From contig NZ_FNBE01000007.1 of NCBI RefSeq assembly GCF_900102195.1, forward strand, positions 141,271-205,270: a stretch of DNA of 64,000 nt, in the 5' to 3' direction. The stretch comes from Pseudonocardia oroxyli (lineage in GTDB: Bacteria; Actinomycetota; Actinomycetes; Mycobacteriales; Pseudonocardiaceae). Under the pieces are notes generated by a model that was not told where the DNA came from, ran no database searches, and saw only the letters and a program-made list of their open reading frames with translations. Within the stretch, counting starts at the first letter, position 1. Each line of letters starts with the position of its first letter. The translations under genes were made by a program, and so were the position numbers. Below are positions 46,095-53,949 of the stretch, piece after piece.

Positions 46095-46373
46095 GTGCAC
46101 CCGTACGAACGCCGCCGCCAGACCGCCCTGCGCGCGGACCAGCAGCTGATCACCCGCGCGGCGGCCTGGCTGCGCCACGACGCCGTCCAGGCCCACTACG
46201 CCGGCGCGCTGCCCAACCCGGAGTACGCGTTCGGCCTCGCGTCCATCCTCGATCTCCTGGCCCGCCGCGCCGAGGAGGACGACGCCCTGCGGGACCACGC
46301 CGTGCGCGTCTGCCGCACGATGCTCGGCGACCGCATGGACATGCCCGCCACCCGCCGCACCCGCCGCCGATGA
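46095..46373 (+). CDS. Small hypothetical protein
   Basis: 92 residues, not recognised. It is basic and helical (YERRRQTALRADQQLITRAA, then YAFGLASILDLLARRAEEDD), ending in an Arg-rich tail (PATRRTRRR). No membrane segment. GTG 46095 follows GGGGGAG very closely; the frame is open to 46011, so the start is uncertain. It ends just before a family B hairpin. Codon bias is typical of real genes here. Confidence 0.55.
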   Translation: MHPYERRRQTALRADQQLITRAAAWLRHDAVQAHYAGALPNPEYAFGLASILDLLARRAEEDDALRDHAVRVCRTMLGDRMDMPATRRTRRR

Positions 46374-46375
46374 GC

Positions 46376-46417
46376 CGTGAGCGGCGATGGTCGCCAGAGC
46401 GACCATCGCCGCTCACG
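46376..46417. repeat. Palindromic repeat family B, copy 2
   Basis: Nineteen-base perfect arms (CGTGAGCGGCGATGGTCGC at 46376-46394, complement at 46399-46417) around CAGA. It lies between convergent genes, two bases after the stop at 46373. The CAGA loop is the same as in family A. Confidence 0.87.
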
Positions 46418-46456
46418 AGGGGTTGTCCACAGGGTCATCCACAGCTGTGGATCGAA

Positions 46457-47443
46457 CTAGTGTTCGAGATCGGCCGGGCCCTCCTGGACCTGCAGGCCCA
46501 GCTGGTCGGCCACCGCGGCCATGATGTCCTGCACGGCCACCGTGTCGGCGAGGGGCATGACCCGGGACTCCACCCGCCCGGCCAGGATGCACGAGGTGAC
46601 CTCGGCGAGCTCGTGCGAGTAGCCCGCGCCGACCGGCGGCAGCGACAGCTCCTCGGTGCCGGCACCGTGGCGCGTCACGACCAGGCGGGACGGGTGGTGG
46701 AAGCGCGGCGGCACCTCGATCCAGCCGTCGGTGCCCACCACCCGGGCCATGCCCGGGGACTGGCAGCGCAGGCTCGTGAACAGCGTCGCCGATCGGCCGC
46801 CGGGGTAGCCGAGCAGCACCGACTCCTCCACGTCGACGCCCTCGACCAGCCCGTGGGCGTGCACCGACGCCGGCGTGCCGAGGATCATCTGCGCGAACGA
46901 GATCGGGTACACGGTGAGGTCGAACAACGCGCCGCCGCCGAGCGCCGGGTTGAAGAACCGGTCCTCGGGGGCGGCGTTCTGCTTGGCGCCGAGATCGGCC
47001 TGCACCGCGCTGACCTCGCCGATGGCGCCGTCGGCCACGAGCTCGCGCAGCCGCACGATCGCGGGCTGGAAGCGCGTCCACATCGCCTCCATCACGAACA
47101 CGCCGTGCTCGGCGGCCGCGGCGGCGATCTCGCGCGTGGCCTCGGGCGTGACCGTGAAGGCCTTCTCGACCAGCAGGTGCTTGCCCGCGCGGATCGCGGC
47201 CAGCGCCATGGCCCGGTGCTGGGGGTGCGGCGTCGCCAGGTAGAGGACGTCGACGTCCGGGTCCTCCAGGATCGTGCGGTAGTCGTGCACGGAGGTGATC
47301 CCGAACTCGGCGGCGAAGGCCTGCGCCCGCTCCTTCGAGCGGGAGGCCACCGCCGTCAACTCCGCGTCCGGGACGTGCACGAAGTCCGCGGCCACGTTCC
47401 GGGCGATCCGCCCCGGCCCCACGACACCCCAACGGACCGTCAC
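46457..47443 (-). CDS. Gfo/Idh/MocA-family oxidoreductase
   Basis: 328 residues. N-terminal Rossmann domain (VRWGVVGPGRIARNVAADF) and the Gfo/Idh catalytic Lys94 in HLLVEKAFTV; the C-terminal alpha/beta domain begins near 130 (GEVSAVQADLGAK). This subgroup resembles trans-1,2-dihydrobenzene-1,2-diol dehydrogenases and sugar dehydrogenases. Its ATG overlaps (47440-47443) the end of the broken peptide-transporter frame, so in the intact ancestor the two genes were probably an operon with ATGA coupling. Confidence 0.88.
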   Translation of the reverse strand: MTVRWGVVGPGRIARNVAADFVHVPDAELTAVASRSKERAQAFAAEFGITSVHDYRTILEDPDVDVLYLATPHPQHRAMALAAIRAGKHLLVEKAFTVTPEATREIAAAAAEHGVFVMEAMWTRFQPAIVRLRELVADGAIGEVSAVQADLGAKQNAAPEDRFFNPALGGGALFDLTVYPISFAQMILGTPASVHAHGLVEGVDVEESVLLGYPGGRSATLFTSLRCQSPGMARVVGTDGWIEVPPRFHHPSRLVVTRHGAGTEELSLPPVGAGYSHELAEVTSCILAGRVESRVMPLADTVAVQDIMAAVADQLGLQVQEGPADLEH

Positions 47444-47560
47444 TTGACCCCCTCCATCAGCCGCCTGAGCAGCGGCGTCGACACCATGACCAGCAGCCCG
47501 ACCACGATGGCGACCGCTCCGAGGACCCCGAAGTACGCGCTCTCGGAGTCCTCGCTTAGA
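47440..47560 (-). pseudogene. Displaced C-terminus of the peptide transporter
   Basis: After the premature stop at 47556 the next frame reads SEDSESAYFGVLGAVAIVVG and then VSTPLLRRLMEGVK, which is the normal last helix and tail of POT transporters. One extra base (TTC TAC AGC in place of TTC TAA GC) would join it perfectly to the upstream frame. Confidence 0.8.
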
Positions 47561-48902
47561 AGCCTGCCAGGGTCCCGGAGAGCACGCTGCCGAGGGCCAC
47601 GGACAGGAAGAACAGCCCGACCATCTGGGCCCGGTAGGCCTGCGGTGCGAGCTTCGTGGACACCGACAGGCCCACCGGGGAGATCATCAGCTCGGCCACG
47701 GTGAACACCAGCAGGATCCCGACGAAGGGCAGCAGCGCCACGCTGTTCGGCCCGCCGCCGGACAGCGGCAGGAACAGCAGGAACGCCACGCCCATGATCG
47801 CCGCGCCGAGCCCGAACTTCACCGGCGTGGCGGGCTGGCGGTCGCCGAGCCTCGTCCACAGCGCCGCGAACACCCCGGACAGCACGACGATGAACACCGG
47901 GTTGATCGACTGCACCCAGCCGACGGGGAACTCCCAGCCGAACAGGTTCCGGTCCAGCCGCTGGTCCGAGTAGAGGGTGATCACGGTGAACTGCTGCTGG
48001 TAGAGCGACCAGAAGGCCGCGCTGGCGATCCACAGCGGGATGAACGCGAGCACCCGGCGCCGCTCGACGCGGCTGACCTTGGGGCTGGTCAGCAGGAGGG
48101 CGAAGTAGCCGATGGTCGCCGCGACCGTCACGACGATGACGGCGAGGTCGAGCGTCCCCGCGCTCAGCACGCCGGTCAGCGCCAGCACCACGATCACCAC
48201 CACGGCCGCGGCGACCAGCACGATCATGCGGGTGCGCTCGCTCGCGGTGAGCGGCGACGGCACCTCGTGCGACGCGTCCGGCAGGCCCTTCCGGAAGATC
48301 GAGTACTGGATCAGCCCGAGGGCCATCCCGACCGCCGCGACCCCGAAGCCGACGTGGAACCCGCCGACGTCCGCCAGCCAGGCCGTGAGCAGCGGGCCGA
48401 CCAGGCCGCCGAGGTTGATGCCCAGGTAGAACAGGGAGAACCCGGCGTCCCGCCGCTCGTCGCCGGGGGCGTAGAGGGTGCCGACGAGCGCCGTCGCGTT
48501 GCCCTTGACCCCGCCGGAGCCGAGCGCGATCAGCACCAGCCCCACGCCGACGCCGAGCAGACCCGGCAGCACGGACAGCGCGATGTGGCCGAGCATCACC
48601 ACGAACGCGGCGTAGAAGAGCGTGCGCTCGGCCCCGAGCACGCGGTCCGCCAGCCAGGTGCCGACGATCGTCGAGAGGTAGACGAGCCCGCCGTAGGCCC
48701 CGACGATCCCGGTCGCGGTGGCCTCGGAGATCCCGAGCCCGCCCTGCGCCGTGGAGTAGTAGAGGTAGATCAGCAGGATGCCCTGCATCCCGTAGAAGGA
48801 GAACCGCTCCCACAGCTCCACCCCGAACAGGGTCGAGAGCAGGAGCGGCTGCCCGAAGAACCTGCGGTCCCGGCGGGCCCCGGACTGCTCGGCGGTCGTC
48901 AT
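47556..48902 (-). CDS. POT-family proton-peptide symporter, 3'-frameshifted
   Basis: Imports di- and tripeptides with protons. The frame gives 448 residues with about 12 helices: RRFFGQPLLLSTLFGVELWE, ERFSFYGMQGILLIYLYYST (PTR2 signature, ExxERFxYYG-like) and KVSRVERRRVLAFIPLWIAS are typical. It stops early at SGTLAGF, whereas family members continue with Y and one further helix, found here in the neighbouring frame (47440-47560). The loss of one base within about 47557-47560 explains it. It is either a sequencing error or a real recent mutation; the protein without its last helix may not work. Start ATG 48902. Confidence 0.85.
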   Translation of the reverse strand: MTTAEQSGARRDRRFFGQPLLLSTLFGVELWERFSFYGMQGILLIYLYYSTAQGGLGISEATATGIVGAYGGLVYLSTIVGTWLADRVLGAERTLFYAAFVVMLGHIALSVLPGLLGVGVGLVLIALGSGGVKGNATALVGTLYAPGDERRDAGFSLFYLGINLGGLVGPLLTAWLADVGGFHVGFGVAAVGMALGLIQYSIFRKGLPDASHEVPSPLTASERTRMIVLVAAAVVVIVVLALTGVLSAGTLDLAVIVVTVAATIGYFALLLTSPKVSRVERRRVLAFIPLWIASAAFWSLYQQQFTVITLYSDQRLDRNLFGWEFPVGWVQSINPVFIVVLSGVFAALWTRLGDRQPATPVKFGLGAAIMGVAFLLFLPLSGGGPNSVALLPFVGILLVFTVAELMISPVGLSVSTKLAPQAYRAQMVGLFFLSVALGSVLSGTLAGF

Positions 48903-48997
48903 GCGGGACAGCCTGGCAGCCCGACCGATGAGTTCCGAGCACGACCGCCGTCTACCCGAGGACGACACCGACACATCGGACAGAACGGACCCGCATC

Positions 48998-49396
48998 ATG
49001 GCCACCACGAACATCTTCGTGAACCTGCAGATCTCCGACATCGCCGCGACCCGCGCCTTCTGGACGGCGCTGGGCTACACCTTCAACGAGGACTTCTGCT
49101 CCGACCAGTCCGTCGCCCTGGAGCTCGGCCCGGGCATCTCCGCGATGCTGCTCACCCCGGACCACTTCGGCGGCTTCGCCGTCCGGCCGGTGACCACGGA
49201 CTCGACCGAGGTGATCGTCGCGCTCGGCGTCGAGAGCCGCGAGGAGGTCGACCGGATCGCGGACGCCGCGCTGGCCCACGGCGGGGCGAAGGCGAAGGAC
49301 CCGATGGACGAGGGCTGGATGTACGGCCGCTCGTTCCTCGACAACGACGGACACCACTGGGAGGTCGCCTACATGGACGTCTCGGCCCTGTCCTGA
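48998..49396 (+). CDS. VOC (glyoxalase/bleomycin-resistance) family protein
   Basis: 132 residues, two beta-alpha-beta-beta-beta modules. It begins NIFVNLQISDIAATRAFWTA and ends YGRSFLDNDGHHWEVAYMD, the usual VOC ends; the Glu in WEVAYMD is the probable metal-facing residue. The group is close to PhnB/YaeR-like extradiol-type proteins of unknown substrate. Divergent from the peptide transporter; followed by a family B hairpin. Confidence 0.83.
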   Translation: MATTNIFVNLQISDIAATRAFWTALGYTFNEDFCSDQSVALELGPGISAMLLTPDHFGGFAVRPVTTDSTEVIVALGVESREEVDRIADAALAHGGAKAKDPMDEGWMYGRSFLDNDGHHWEVAYMDVSALS

Positions 49397-49400
49397 ACCC

Positions 49401-49442
49401 CGTGAGCGGCGATGGTCGCCATGGCGACCATCGCCGCTCACG
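49401..49442. repeat. Palindromic repeat family B, copy 3
   Basis: A perfect 42-base palindrome: CGTGAGCGGCGATGGTCGC (49401-49419), the self-complementary CATG, then the complement (49424-49442). It fills the 50-base gap between the convergent VOC and MarR genes, starting five bases after the VOC stop and ending five bases before the MarR stop. Confidence 0.9.
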
Positions 49443-49446
49443 ACCC

Positions 49447-49890
49447 TCAGAGGCGCCGGTAGCCGGGATGTACCCCCGGCGTCAGCCCCTGCTGCTCCGC
49501 GATGCGTTCCAGCAGGTCGCGCAGGACCTTCCGTTCGCCCGGGTCGAGCGCCGCGGTGATCGCCTCGTCGTGCTCCCTCCCGACGGCGGCGATCCGGGCG
49601 AGCAGCTCCCCTCCCGCCTCCGTGAGGTGCAGGGCGTGCAGCCTGCGGTCCTCCGGATTGCGCCTGCGCTCGACGATCCCACGCTCGTCCAGCCCGTCGA
49701 CCAGCGCGACGAGCCTGCTCGCCGGCATGCCCAGCCGGGCCGCGATCGCCTGCTGCGGCAACCCGGGCTCGGCGGCGACCAGCCTGATCAGCCCCGTCTG
49801 CGGCGGCGTCAGGTCCAGCGCGGCGATCCGCTCGCCGAACGCCGCGGCCGCGTGGACACCCAACTGGGACAGGAGGAACGCTGCCGTCAC
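49447..49890 (-). CDS. MarR-family transcriptional regulator
   Basis: 147 residues, a typical MarR dimer protein with winged helix (LPQQAIAARLGMPASRLVAL recognition region; GIVERRRNPEDRRLHALHLT wing). Starts with GTG 49890. It is divergent from the LLM oxidoreductase gene with a 75-base gap holding an inverted repeat, so it probably represses that gene in response to a small phenolic or oxidant. The N-terminal helix VTAAFLLSQLGVHAAAAFGE is a dimer helix. Confidence 0.88.
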   Translation of the reverse strand: MTAAFLLSQLGVHAAAAFGERIAALDLTPPQTGLIRLVAAEPGLPQQAIAARLGMPASRLVALVDGLDERGIVERRRNPEDRRLHALHLTEAGGELLARIAAVGREHDEAITAALDPGERKVLRDLLERIAEQQGLTPGVHPGYRRL

Positions 49891-49903
49891 CGCGGAACCG
49901 TAT

Positions 49904-49929
49904 CCCTTGACAAATCGTATCCGCAAGGG
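49904..49929. promoter_or_regulatory. Likely MarR operator and -35 element
   Basis: CCCTTG (49904-49909) and CAAGGG (49924-49929) are inverted repeats 14 bases apart, and CGTATCC is repeated directly at 49899 and 49916. TTGACA at 49908-49913 inside the repeat may be the -35 box of the rightward gene, so the regulator would block the polymerase. Confidence 0.5.
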
Positions 49930-49965
49930 AATCGTTCTGGTTTGTAACGACTTCAAGGGGGAACG

Positions 49966-50766
49966 ATGAGCGCAGCCTTCCGCTTCGGTGTGGTCGCGGC
50001 GCCGCAGGGGCCCGGTCCGGCCTGGCTCGACCGGGCCCGGCGGATCACCGACCTCGGCTACTCGACCCTGTTGACCCCGGACAACCTGCACCTGCACGAG
50101 CCGATGCTCAGCCTCGCGGCGGCCGCCGTCGCCGCGCCGACGCTGCGGATCTGCCCGTTCGTGCTGGCCGGGCCCCTGCGTCCGGCCGGCGTCACCGCCC
50201 GCGAGGCGCACACCCTGTCGGCGCTGACCGGCGGCCGCTTCGAGCTGGGCATCGGCACCGGCCGTCCGGACGCGCGCGGGGAGGCCGAGGCACTCGGTCT
50301 GCCGTGGGGCACCGCGGCCGAGCGGCTGGACGGGGTCCGCGCGGCGATCCACGCGCTCCGCGAGCTCGACGGCGAGGTGCGGACCCCCGTCCTGATGGCG
50401 GCGGCGGGCCCGAAGGCGCTGGCGCTGGCCGCCGAGGAGGCCGACATCGTGATGCTCGCGGCCCAGCCGGCCACACCCCGCGAGGAGGTGGCCCGGATGG
50501 CCCGCGGCATCGAGCACCTCGAGCTGGGGATGAACGTGTTCGTGGTCGGCGACGAGATCCCGGACTGGGCGGTCCGCTGGGCGGGCCCGGGTGCCGCGGA
50601 GGCCATGCGGTCGGCGGACACCCTGGCCGTCCTGCGCGGCTCGACGGACGAGATGGTCGCCGAGCTGGAGCGCCGCCGCGAGACCCTGGGCGTGAGCTAC
50701 TTCGCCGTGAGCGAAGGATTCGCCGAGGCCCTGGCCCCGGTGGTGGAGCGCCTCACGGGCCGCTGA
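49966..50766 (+). CDS. LLM-class flavin/F420-dependent oxidoreductase
   Basis: 266 residues of the luciferase-like monooxygenase TIM-barrel family, shorter than usual (about 300) with the F420-type blocks TAREAHTLSALTGGRFELGI and GTGRPDARGEAEALGLPWGT, then PVLMAAAGPKALALAAEEAD. Cofactor F420 or FMN cannot be distinguished. It has AAGGGGGAACG before ATG 49966 and is divergent from MarR. The last 14 bases overlap the RNA ligase-like gene. Confidence 0.87.
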   Translation: MSAAFRFGVVAAPQGPGPAWLDRARRITDLGYSTLLTPDNLHLHEPMLSLAAAAVAAPTLRICPFVLAGPLRPAGVTAREAHTLSALTGGRFELGIGTGRPDARGEAEALGLPWGTAAERLDGVRAAIHALRELDGEVRTPVLMAAAGPKALALAAEEADIVMLAAQPATPREEVARMARGIEHLELGMNVFVVGDEIPDWAVRWAGPGAAEAMRSADTLAVLRGSTDEMVAELERRRETLGVSYFAVSEGFAEALAPVVERLTGR

Positions 50767-51217
50767 GCGCCCAGGACCCGAGCGGGGAGTACACCCCGCG
50801 CTCGCTTCGGAACAGGACGATCTCGCGGACCGTCCACGGCGGGGTGCGCAGCTCCCGCAGGGCCGTGACCAGCGGCGACAGGCCGGAGCCGAAGCCCAGC
50901 GTGAGGTGCGGCCGGTAGTCGGCCGCGCCCAGGGCCGCGGCGAGCGCGTGCAGGCGGTCGGTCTCCCCGGCGAGCGCCGCCCAGAGGACCCGGTCGTCGA
51001 ACCGGCCCGCCCCGCGCACCGCCAGGGTGAAGGGCGCGGTCCCCTGGGCGATCGCGGCGAGGTCGGGCGGGTCGGCCTGCCCGAGGAAGCGCAGGGTCAC
51101 GTGCCACTGCGCGGGCGCGGTCCACCGCACCTGCGGGGCCGACGGCAGGAGGGCCCGGATCGCCGCGCGGACCTCCGGCGGGGGGACCAGGGCGACGAAC
51201 CGACTCACGAGGGGCAT
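50753..51217 (-). CDS. thpR: 2'-5' RNA ligase / cyclic phosphodiesterase family protein
   Basis: 154 residues, 2H phosphoesterase fold. Both HxTx motifs are present: H39VTL in AQWHVTLRFLG and H104LTL in YRPHLTLGFG. The family (ThpR/LigT) hydrolyses or ligates 2',3'-cyclic phosphate RNA ends. It is slightly short (usual about 175-190) because loops are trimmed. It is convergent with the LLM gene and divergent from the MOSC gene by only 22 bases. Confidence 0.9.
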   Translation of the reverse strand: MPLVSRFVALVPPPEVRAAIRALLPSAPQVRWTAPAQWHVTLRFLGQADPPDLAAIAQGTAPFTLAVRGAGRFDDRVLWAALAGETDRLHALAAALGAADYRPHLTLGFGSGLSPLVTALRELRTPPWTVREIVLFRSERGVYSPLGSWALSGP

Positions 51218-51239
51218 CCTGCTCTCCTACGATGGCGCG

Positions 51240-52058
51240 GTGTCCCTCGTCGTGAGCTCACTGGCCCGCTACCCGGTGAAGTCCTGCCGGGGGGAGCAGC
51301 TGCGCGAGGCCGTCGTGGAGCCGTGGGGGCCTGCGGGCGACCGCCGCTGGATGATCACCGACCCGGAGGGCGTGTTCGCCACCGCGCGCACGCTGCCCCG
51401 GCTGGTGCTGATCCACCCCGTGCTCGACGAGGGCGGGGTCACGCTGCACGCCCCGGGCGCCGAGCCGCTCCGGGTGCCGTTCCCCGAGGGGGAGGGGCTC
51501 GAGGGCGTCGTGGTCTGGCGGAGCAGCCTCAAGGCCACGTCCGCCGGGGAGGCCGCCGCGGCCTGGCTCACCGAGGTCATGGGCACCGAGCTGCGGCTGG
51601 TGCACCTGGACGACCCCACCCGGCGCCCGGTCGATCCCGAGTTCGGCGAGCCCGGCGACCGTGTCTCGTTCGCGGACGGGTACCCGCTGCTGCTCACCAC
51701 CGACGCGAGCCTGGACGCCCTGAACGACTGGATCGCCGAGGGCGTCGACGCCGCCGAGGGCCCGGTCCCGATGACCCGCTTCCGGCCGAACGTCGTGGTC
51801 TCCGGCTCGGCCGCCTGGGCGGAGGACGACTGGTCGGTCCTGCGGATCGGCGGCGCCCGGTTCCGCGCGGTGAAGCCCTGCGGGCGCTGCGTGCTCACGA
51901 CCGTCGACCCGGACACCGGGGAGAAGGGCCGGGAGCCGCTCGCCACGCTCGCCCGGCACCGGCGGATGGGCAAGGCCATCGTGTTCGGCACGAACCTCAT
52001 CCCGGACGAACCGGGCGCCGTGCTCCGGGTCGGGGACGCGGTCGAGCCGCTCGCCTGA
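51240..52058 (+). CDS. MOSC-domain molybdenum cofactor-binding protein (YcbX-like)
   Basis: 272 residues. N-terminal MOSC beta-barrel (SSLARYPVKSCRGEQLREA) and MOSC domain with the cofactor-binding Cys in FRAVKPCGRCVLTTVDPDTG near residue 221 (family pattern KPCxRCxxTxxDP). Such proteins reduce N-hydroxylated substrates or carry molybdenum sulfur. GTG 51240 is the start; it follows the divergent RNA ligase gene. The FdhF/YdeP enzyme at 24 kb is the only other Mo enzyme in the window. Confidence 0.9.
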   Translation: MSLVVSSLARYPVKSCRGEQLREAVVEPWGPAGDRRWMITDPEGVFATARTLPRLVLIHPVLDEGGVTLHAPGAEPLRVPFPEGEGLEGVVVWRSSLKATSAGEAAAAWLTEVMGTELRLVHLDDPTRRPVDPEFGEPGDRVSFADGYPLLLTTDASLDALNDWIAEGVDAAEGPVPMTRFRPNVVVSGSAAWAEDDWSVLRIGGARFRAVKPCGRCVLTTVDPDTGEKGREPLATLARHRRMGKAIVFGTNLIPDEPGAVLRVGDAVEPLA

Positions 52059-52141
52059 CGGCGGCGGCCGTTCGCCGCGCCGGGTGAACCCCGCGCGGCC
52101 CCCCGCCGTGTCCCCCGACGACGGCGACACGAGGAGGCCGG

Positions 52142-53893
52142 GTGCAGGACACCGGAGGCGGCGCGGACGACCCGACGCCCGCAGCGGACGTGCGGACGAC
52201 GGCACGGCTCGCGGACCCGACTCGCGTGGCCGATGCCGGAGAGTCGCGCGGCCGGGGTGGAGGACTCGCGGAGAACACCCCGCGAGCCCCCCGGTTCGGC
52301 CACGCGAGTCGGACGGTCTGGTCGGGCCTGCTCACCGCCCTCGCGGCGCTGCTGGTGCTCGGGGCGCTCGTCGTGCCCGGGGAGGTCTCCCAGCTCACGC
52401 CCGAGGCGTTCGTCCGGATCCCGGTCGAGGCCCTCGCGGGCGCGGCGGTGCTGCTGGTCCTGCGCGGCCGGGCCCGCACCGCCGCCGCGCTCGCGGGCGG
52501 GGCGCTGATCGGCGTCCTGCTCGTCCTGCGGATCGCCGACCTGGGTTTCCGCTCCGCGCTCGCCCGGCCGTTCGACCCGGTGCTCGACCTGCCGCTGCTG
52601 GGCAACGCCGCGGACTACGTCGCCGAGTCCGCGGGCCGGGTCGCCGCCGTGGGCGCGATGGTCGGGGCGGGGCTGCTCACCCTCGCGATCCCGGTCCTCA
52701 CGGCGCTCGCGGTCCGGCGCCTGGCGGGCAGGCTGCCCGGGACCCGGGTGCTCGGCGGGGTGGCCGTGGTCTGGCTGGTCTGCGCGGTCACCGGCGCCAC
52801 CCTGGCGCCGCCCGTGCCCCTGGCGAGCCGGAGCGCCGCCTCACTGGCGTGGAGCGTGGGCAGCCAGATCCCGGTCAGCCTGCACGACGAGCAGGAGTTC
52901 GCGAAGGTCGCCGCGAACGACGCCTTCCGCGACACCCCGCCCGACCGGCTCCTCACCGCGCTGCGCGGCAAGGACGTGGTGATCGCGTACGTGGAGAGCT
53001 ACGGGCGCAGCGCCGTCGAGGACCCGCAGTACGCCACCCGGGTCGACGCCACGCTCGACGCCGGGACCAGCACGCTGGCCGCCGACGGGTTCGGCGCCCG
53101 CAGCGGGTGGCTGACCTCGCCGATCGCGGGCGGCGGCAGCTGGCTCGCGCACGCGACGCTGTCGTCCGGGCTGTGGATCGACAACCAGCAGCGCTACCGC
53201 AGCCTCACCACCAGCGACCGGCTGACGCTCAGCAAGGCGCTGCAGCGGACCGGCCGCCAGACCGTCGGGATCATGCCCGGCACCACCGAGCCGTGGCCGG
53301 AGAGCCGCTTCTACGGCGTCGACAGCTACTACGACGCCCACGGCCTCGGCTACCGGGGGCCCGGTTTCGGCTGGTCACCGATGCCGGACCAGTACGCGCT
53401 CGCCCAGTACGACGCGAAGACGAAGGACCTCCCCGGCCCGCTGGGGGCGGAGATCACCCTGACCTCCAGCCACACCCCGTGGATCGCGGTGCCGGCTCTG
53501 CGGCCGTGGGACGAGATCGGGGACGGCTCGACCTACGCGACGGACGTCGCGGGGCTCGACCCGCCGGACGTCATCTGGCAGGACGAGGACCGGGTCCGCA
53601 CCAACTACCGCGAGTCCATCGAGTACTCACTGAACTCGCTGGTCAGCTGGGTGCAGCACAGCGGGGACGACGATCTGGTGCTGATCGTGCTGGGCGACCA
53701 CCAGCCGGTGCCGATGATCACCCACGACAGCCCGAGCCGGGACGTCCCGATCTCGGTGGTCACGAGGGACCAGCAGGTCCTCGACACCGTCTCGCAGGCC
53801 TGGCAGTGGCAGCCGGGCCTGCGTCCCGGCCCCGACGCCCCGGTGTGGCGCATGGACGCCTTCCGCGACCGTTTCCTGTCCACCTTCCGGTGA
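52142..53893 (+). CDS. Membrane-anchored sulfatase / LtaS-like phosphoglycerol transferase
   Basis: 583 residues. N-terminal 57 residues are disordered and partly encoded by family C repeats; then about four to five membrane helices (59-235: TVWSGLLTALAALLVLGALV and following) and an outside sulfatase/AlkP domain from about 270. Metal-binding features: VVIAYVESYGRSAVED near 280, with Glu and a Ser-rich nucleophile region, TLTSSHTPWIAV and LIVLGDHQPVPM near 512, which give His, Asp and His. The fold suits transfer of phosphoglycerol or cleavage of sulfate esters on cell-surface polymers. GTG 52142 has GAGGAGG ahead. Next to a methyltransferase and a CDP-alcohol phosphatidyltransferase. Confidence 0.85.
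   Translation: MQDTGGGADDPTPAADVRTTARLADPTRVADAGESRGRGGGLAENTPRAPRFGHASRTVWSGLLTALAALLVLGALVVPGEVSQLTPEAFVRIPVEALAGAAVLLVLRGRARTAAALAGGALIGVLLVLRIADLGFRSALARPFDPVLDLPLLGNAADYVAESAGRVAAVGAMVGAGLLTLAIPVLTALAVRRLAGRLPGTRVLGGVAVVWLVCAVTGATLAPPVPLASRSAASLAWSVGSQIPVSLHDEQEFAKVAANDAFRDTPPDRLLTALRGKDVVIAYVESYGRSAVEDPQYATRVDATLDAGTSTLAADGFGARSGWLTSPIAGGGSWLAHATLSSGLWIDNQQRYRSLTTSDRLTLSKALQRTGRQTVGIMPGTTEPWPESRFYGVDSYYDAHGLGYRGPGFGWSPMPDQYALAQYDAKTKDLPGPLGAEITLTSSHTPWIAVPALRPWDEIGDGSTYATDVAGLDPPDVIWQDEDRVRTNYRESIEYSLNSLVSWVQHSGDDDLVLIVLGDHQPVPMITHDSPSRDVPISVVTRDQQVLDTVSQAWQWQPGLRPGPDAPVWRMDAFRDRFLSTFR
52217..52312. repeat. Repeat family C, copy 3: tandem 22-bp units inside the sulfatase CDS
   Basis: Units start at 52219, 52241 and 52263 (22-base period; GACTCGCGTGGCC, GAGTCGCGCGGCC, GACTCGCGGAG), then inverted sequence ending in TCGGCCACGCGAGTCGG (52296-52312), the exact complement of 52217-52233. 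It codes for residues about 26-57 of the sulfatase. Confidence 0.78.
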
Positions 53894-53907
53894 GCGGCTC
53901 CGCCGCC

Positions 53908-53949
53908 CGTGCGTGGTGAGTGGTGCCAGAGCACCACTTACCACGCACG
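53908..53949. repeat. Palindromic repeat family A, copy 3
   Basis: Nineteen-base arms (53908-53926 and 53931-53949) around CAGA with a single wobble (GGTGAG facing CTTACC). It starts 15 bases after the sulfatase stop and runs into the last codons of the convergent methyltransferase gene, which ends at 53938. Confidence 0.85.
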
